Shown piece by piece: positions 61,082 through 64,000 of a stretch of DNA of 64,000 nucleotides. Origin of the DNA: Halosimplex salinum (GTDB lineage: Archaea; Halobacteriota; Halobacteria; Halobacteriales; Haloarculaceae); assembly GCF_003730195.1 (NCBI RefSeq), contig NZ_QWGG01000006.1:1-64000 (forward strand), given 5' to 3'. The position numbers and the translations under genes were made by a program. Within the stretch, counting starts at the first letter, position 1, and every line of letters begins with the position of its first letter. The notes under the pieces were generated by a model. It saw nothing but the letters and a program-made list of their open reading frames with translations, had not been told where the DNA came from and made no database searches.

Positions 61082-61771
61082 TCAACTGAGGAACAGCCGC
61101 CGGTCGGCCCGCTCGTGCTCGGCCGAACACACGTCGACCAGCGGCGCGAACGGCGTCATGTCGTCGAGCGCCCGGTCGGCACTCTCCTCGACGGCGTCGA
61201 CCATCGCCGGCCGGAGGTCGTCGAGCACGCGCTGGACGTCGGTGTGGCCGAGTCGCAGGAGGCGCTGGGCCGCGCCGAGCTGGGCCGTCGCGAACTCGTG
61301 GCAGGCCAGCAGACACGCCTCGCGGACGGGAACCTCCGCCAGCGCGGTGACGACGCCGAGCGCGACGGCGTAGTTCCCGGGCGCGTCGCCCGCGTCGACG
61401 GTCGAACCGTACGCCTCCAGCAGGTCGTCGTCGCGAAGGTCGCGCTGGAGGGTCAGCAGCCGCTCGCCCGTCCGCTCGGCGCTCTCGCGGAACTCCGCCG
61501 GGAGCGTCACCGCGGTCAGCCGACGGTCGGCGACCTCGACGGCGTCCAGATCCCCGTCGGCCGCCGCGACGTGGGCCGCACGGAGCGCCACGAGGTCGGC
61601 CCGGCCGTGCTGGCGCCGGAGGACCGTCTCGACGAGTGCCCGCAGGTCCTCGGCGTCCGCCACGCGGTCGGTCGCGACGAACTGCTCCAGCGCGTAGGAG
61701 ACGCTGTCCGTCCCGACCGGGAGGGCGGAGTCGGCGAGTCGGAGCGATTCCAGCGTCGCCTCGTCGCTCAC
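61082..61771 (-). CDS. ureF: urease accessory protein UreF
   Basis: A 229-aa all-helical urease chaperone; it works with UreD and UreG to load nickel into urease. RLADSALPVGTDSVSYALEQ is the family start, YAVALGVVTALAEVPVREA the central helix and QRLLRLGHTDVQRVL the late helix. ATG overlaps the UreE stop (ATGA, 61768-61771). Last gene of the ureG-D-E-F run read from the right. Confidence 0.92.
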   Translation of the reverse strand: MSDEATLESLRLADSALPVGTDSVSYALEQFVATDRVADAEDLRALVETVLRRQHGRADLVALRAAHVAAADGDLDAVEVADRRLTAVTLPAEFRESAERTGERLLTLQRDLRDDDLLEAYGSTVDAGDAPGNYAVALGVVTALAEVPVREACLLACHEFATAQLGAAQRLLRLGHTDVQRVLDDLRPAMVDAVEESADRALDDMTPFAPLVDVCSAEHERADRRLFLS

Positions 61772-62415
61772 GGGTCCGTCCCTCCGTCGGTATCGCCCCC
61801 CGGCTTCGGGTCGAGCGGCCGAACCGCGTGAGCGTGGCTGTGAGAGTGGTCCCCCTCGCCGCTGTGGCTGTGGGAGTGCCCCTCACCGCTGTGGCTGTGG
61901 GAGTGGGCCACTCCGCCGCTCCCGTGCGAGTGCTCCGCTCCGCTCTCGTCGAACAGCGTCGGCGGCACGTCCTCGTAGCCGACCGTGGCGCGCTCGGGGA
62001 GGTGGGGTTCGACGGTCGACTCCATCCGTTCGCGCGTGTCTGCGAGCGGAAGGTAGGCTCGCTCGCCGTCGACGGCAAGGTCCCAGTGGCGGTTCCCGAC
62101 GGCGTGGCCGAGTTCGAGTGCCGTCGTCACCGCCGCCCGGTCGGGATCCGCGACCTCGCCGAAATCGATCGCCATCGCCTCGACGGATTCGAGGGAGACG
62201 ACGACCAGCCGGTCCCCGGTACTGAGGACGTCGCCGTCTCGCAACTCGCGGGTGACGACGACGCCGAGGTCCGTTCCGTCGTCGGTGGTCGTACGGAAGC
62301 GCGAGCGGCGCCGCTCGGTCCCGTCGACGGCGACCCGGAGCGGGTCGCCCGATTCGACGCGCTCGGCCACCGCCTCGTCGTCGAGCGTCCCGACGAACGC
62401 CTCGGCGACGAGCAT
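61768..62415 (-). CDS. ureE: urease accessory protein UreE with His-rich tail
   Basis: A 215-aa nickel metallochaperone. The core contains VVVTRELRDGDVLSTGDRL and AVTTALELGHAVGNRHWDLA, where the conserved nickel-binding His (GHAVGNRHW) sits. The C-terminus has repeated HSHSHSGEG units (about 168-195), a nickel store found in some UreE proteins. Start ATG 62415 overlaps the UreD stop by ATGA; upstream in-frame starts are inside ureD and rejected. Confidence 0.92.
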   Translation of the reverse strand: MLVAEAFVGTLDDEAVAERVESGDPLRVAVDGTERRRSRFRTTTDDGTDLGVVVTRELRDGDVLSTGDRLVVVSLESVEAMAIDFGEVADPDRAAVTTALELGHAVGNRHWDLAVDGERAYLPLADTRERMESTVEPHLPERATVGYEDVPPTLFDESGAEHSHGSGGVAHSHSHSGEGHSHSHSGEGDHSHSHAHAVRPLDPKPGGDTDGGTDP

Positions 62416-63440
62416 CAGGGCCTCCTGGAGTCGGGGGCACCGACGCCGAGCAGTTCGGTCCGCGCCTCGTCCCACGCCGCGCGGAGCGGCGCGGTCACCG
62501 TCTCCGCGCGGTGGCCCAGTGCGCGCACGACGCACCCCGCGTCGTTCGGGAGGCGAGTCGCACCGGCGCGGACCGCGTCGTCGCCATCGTCGCCGTCGCC
62601 GTGCTCCGCCGAGTCGCCGGCCGCGGTTGCGACCGCGTGCAGTCGGTCGCTCAGGTCCGCGGTGTCGGGGGCGTCGTCATCGGACGGGACAAGCACGTAC
62701 AGCGTCCCGAGCACGGCGAACTCGCCCATCACCCCCGCAGCCGACGGGTCCGCGTCGGCGGGCCGGAGGTGCGTCGCGTCGTCGACCAGTAGTTCGCCGT
62801 CGCGGCGGACGCGCAGGCGCGAGAGGTACCGCTCGAACGCGAAGCGCTCGCCGCGGGCCAGTCGACCGGGGACGACCACGTCGCCGACGACGGCGCTCGC
62901 CTCGGGAGACAGGTCGAGGTCGGTCCTCTGCACGAACCGGGAGTCGGCGTGGAGGATGGTCGGTTCGGGGACGTAGTCGAGGTGGCCGCCAGAACCCACC
63001 GACAGCGACACGTCGGCGGCGGCGTAGTTGTGCTCCATCGAGAGCACCTTCTGGGAGCTCTGGGTGGAGACGTGGGCGACGGCGTCGGCGCCGACCCGCA
63101 CGTCGATGTCGTGGCGGTCGCCCTGCGCCACGCCGCCCGTCGGCGACTGGACGTACACCGTCTCGGCTTCCGGGAGCGGGTCGTGACCGAGCGTCCCGCT
63201 GACGTGGAACGGCGCCCGCGCGAGGTCCCGGACGAGGTTCGTCTCGCCGGCCCCGTCGACCGCGAAGGACAGTTCGAGTCGGCCGTCCTTGCCGGGCGAG
63301 CCCACCGCCGCGGCGGGGACTGACTCGGCGGCGTAGTCGGCGAACGACGGATGCGGTGGCTCCGGGGCTGGTTCCGGGTCCGGTTCTCCGGCTGGTTGTC
63401 CGGCCCCATCTCCGGCGCTCTCGGGTGTGTCGGCCGCCAT
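62415..63440 (-). CDS. ureD: urease accessory protein UreD/UreH
   Basis: A 341-aa accessory protein that binds urease and receives UreF and UreG for nickel delivery. VQSPTGGVAQGDRHDIDV is the diagnostic segment, then VSTQSSQKVLSMEHNYA and LDYVPEPTILHADSRF. The N-terminal 30 residues and a Gly/Asp-rich loop (near 275) are haloarchaeal additions. One nucleotide separates it from the ureG stop. Confidence 0.92.
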   Translation of the reverse strand: MAADTPESAGDGAGQPAGEPDPEPAPEPPHPSFADYAAESVPAAAVGSPGKDGRLELSFAVDGAGETNLVRDLARAPFHVSGTLGHDPLPEAETVYVQSPTGGVAQGDRHDIDVRVGADAVAHVSTQSSQKVLSMEHNYAAADVSLSVGSGGHLDYVPEPTILHADSRFVQRTDLDLSPEASAVVGDVVVPGRLARGERFAFERYLSRLRVRRDGELLVDDATHLRPADADPSAAGVMGEFAVLGTLYVLVPSDDDAPDTADLSDRLHAVATAAGDSAEHGDGDDGDDAVRAGATRLPNDAGCVVRALGHRAETVTAPLRAAWDEARTELLGVGAPDSRRP

Positions 63441-63441
63441 C

Positions 63442-64000
63442 TCAGGCGAACAGCACTCCGTCGCTGACGTGCTTCTGTACCTGTTCGACGCCCTCGCCGG
63501 CCTTGCAGTTCGTGAAGACGAACGGGCCGTCGCGCACCGCGTCGGCGTCGGCCTCCAGCACGCCCAGATCCACGTCGACGTGTGGGGCCAGATCCGTCTT
63601 GTTGATCACGAGCAGGTCGCACTCGACGACGCCGGGACCGCGCTTGCGCGGGATGTCCTCGCCCTCGGCCACGCTGATGACGTACAGCGAGTAGTCGGCG
63701 AGTTCGGGGTTGAACGTCGCGGCGAGGTTGTCGCCGCCGCTCTCGACGATCACCAGGTCGAGATCCGGGTGGTCGGCGAGGAAGTCGTCGATCTGCGCGA
63801 GGTTCATCGACGGATCCTCGCGGATGCCGGTGTGGGGGCAGGCACCCGTCTCGACGCCGGCCACGAGGTCCTCGGGGACGACGCCGGCGAAGCGCTCGCG
63901 CAGGGCGTCGGCGTCCTCCTGCGTGAGCACGTCGTTGGCGATGACGCCCACGTTCAGGCCGGCGTCCCGGAGTCGGGGGACGAGTTCGGAGACGAGCGCG
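63442..64000 (-). CDS. ureG: urease accessory GTPase UreG (5' end outside window)
   Basis: The C-terminal 185 residues are visible. GTPase motifs downstream of the P-loop are present: [17 protein letters not shown] (metal-binding CPH region), [15 protein letters not shown] and the guanine motif [10 protein letters not shown]. The frame stays open to 64000, so the P-loop and start lie outside; ATG/GTG at 63951 is not the true start because coding sequence ([14 protein letters not shown]) continues upstream. UreG hydrolyses GTP to drive nickel insertion. Confidence 0.93.
   Translation of the reverse strand, partial: ALVSELVPRLRDAGLNVGVIANDVLTQEDADALRERFAGVVPEDLVAGVETGACPHTGIREDPSMNLAQIDDFLADHPDLDLVIVESGGDNLAATFNPELADYSLYVISVAEGEDIPRKRGPGVVECDLLVINKTDLAPHVDVDLGVLEADADAVRDGPFVFTNCKAGEGVEQVQKHVSDGVLFA

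Overview
The window is haloarchaeal chromosome. The proteins are strongly acidic, core genes are GC-rich, many promoters are a TATA-like box 25-30 nt before a leaderless or near-leaderless start, and the repertoire is typical of Halobacteria: Tat lipoproteins, a bacterio-opsin-activator-type regulator, archaetidylserine decarboxylase, a SAMP-activating E1, a soluble Htr-like transducer and ureG-D-E-F. The urease gene order would fit a Haloarcula relative, but genus cannot be fixed from this sequence.

The window has two parts. About 1-33,800 is an accessory island: more AT-rich spacers, many genes with no recognisable function, several nucleases and RNase-like proteins, and two tyrosine recombinases (29.9-31.3 kb and 32.5-33.8 kb) at its right side. 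About 33,900-64,000 is ordinary core genome: Tat lipoproteins, tRNA-Lys(UUU), ferredoxin-nitrite reductase, pheA, hsp20, bcp, asd, a Bat-family regulator, leuS, a BtuF-like protein, ubaA, a transducer, carboxypeptidase Taq, a DUF368 lipid-carrier transporter and the urease accessory genes, the last (ureG) cut by the window edge.

The island reads as stacked defence modules. (1) 114-8091, minus strand: a winged-helix regulator, a HEPN-motif protein, a 1,297-aa adenine methyltransferase with a likely N-terminal nuclease, and a PLD-SNF2 helicase truncated before its last helicase motifs. (2) 8285-13779, plus strand, overlapping genes: a zinc-finger protein, a diverged Cas7-like RAMP, a small repeat-bearing disordered protein, an unknown protein, a diverged Cas5-like RAMP with two glycine-rich loops, a DEDD-family exonuclease and an HNH nuclease. 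No CRISPR array, cas1/2, cas3 or cas10 is visible. This matches the derived array-less class 1 system proposed for Halobacteria (HRAMP), and is the most exciting feature. (3) 13.9-19.2 kb: small unknowns, an HhH protein, a CBS-HEPN protein, an ADP-ribosylglycohydrolase and a HAD-HEAT protein. (4) 19.8-21.3 kb: a stand-alone CARF sensor coupled to a PIN nuclease, which looks like a ligand-activated ribonuclease pair. (5) 21.6-29.9 kb: a propeller/TPR-like protein, a Vsr-like nuclease, a rhomboid protease, small unknowns, another HEPN-motif protein and an archaeal ATPase with a DUF234-type nuclease end.

Module 1 and module 2 diverge from a spacer holding an 18-bp-arm inverted repeat that brackets a TATA-like box, so one repressor could control both. 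Inverted repeats also sit at several other island promoters. I infer an RNA-guided nucleic-acid-targeting complex (module 2) surrounded by nucleotide-sensing RNase effectors (CBS-HEPN, CARF-PIN). No enzyme making the signalling nucleotide is in the window.
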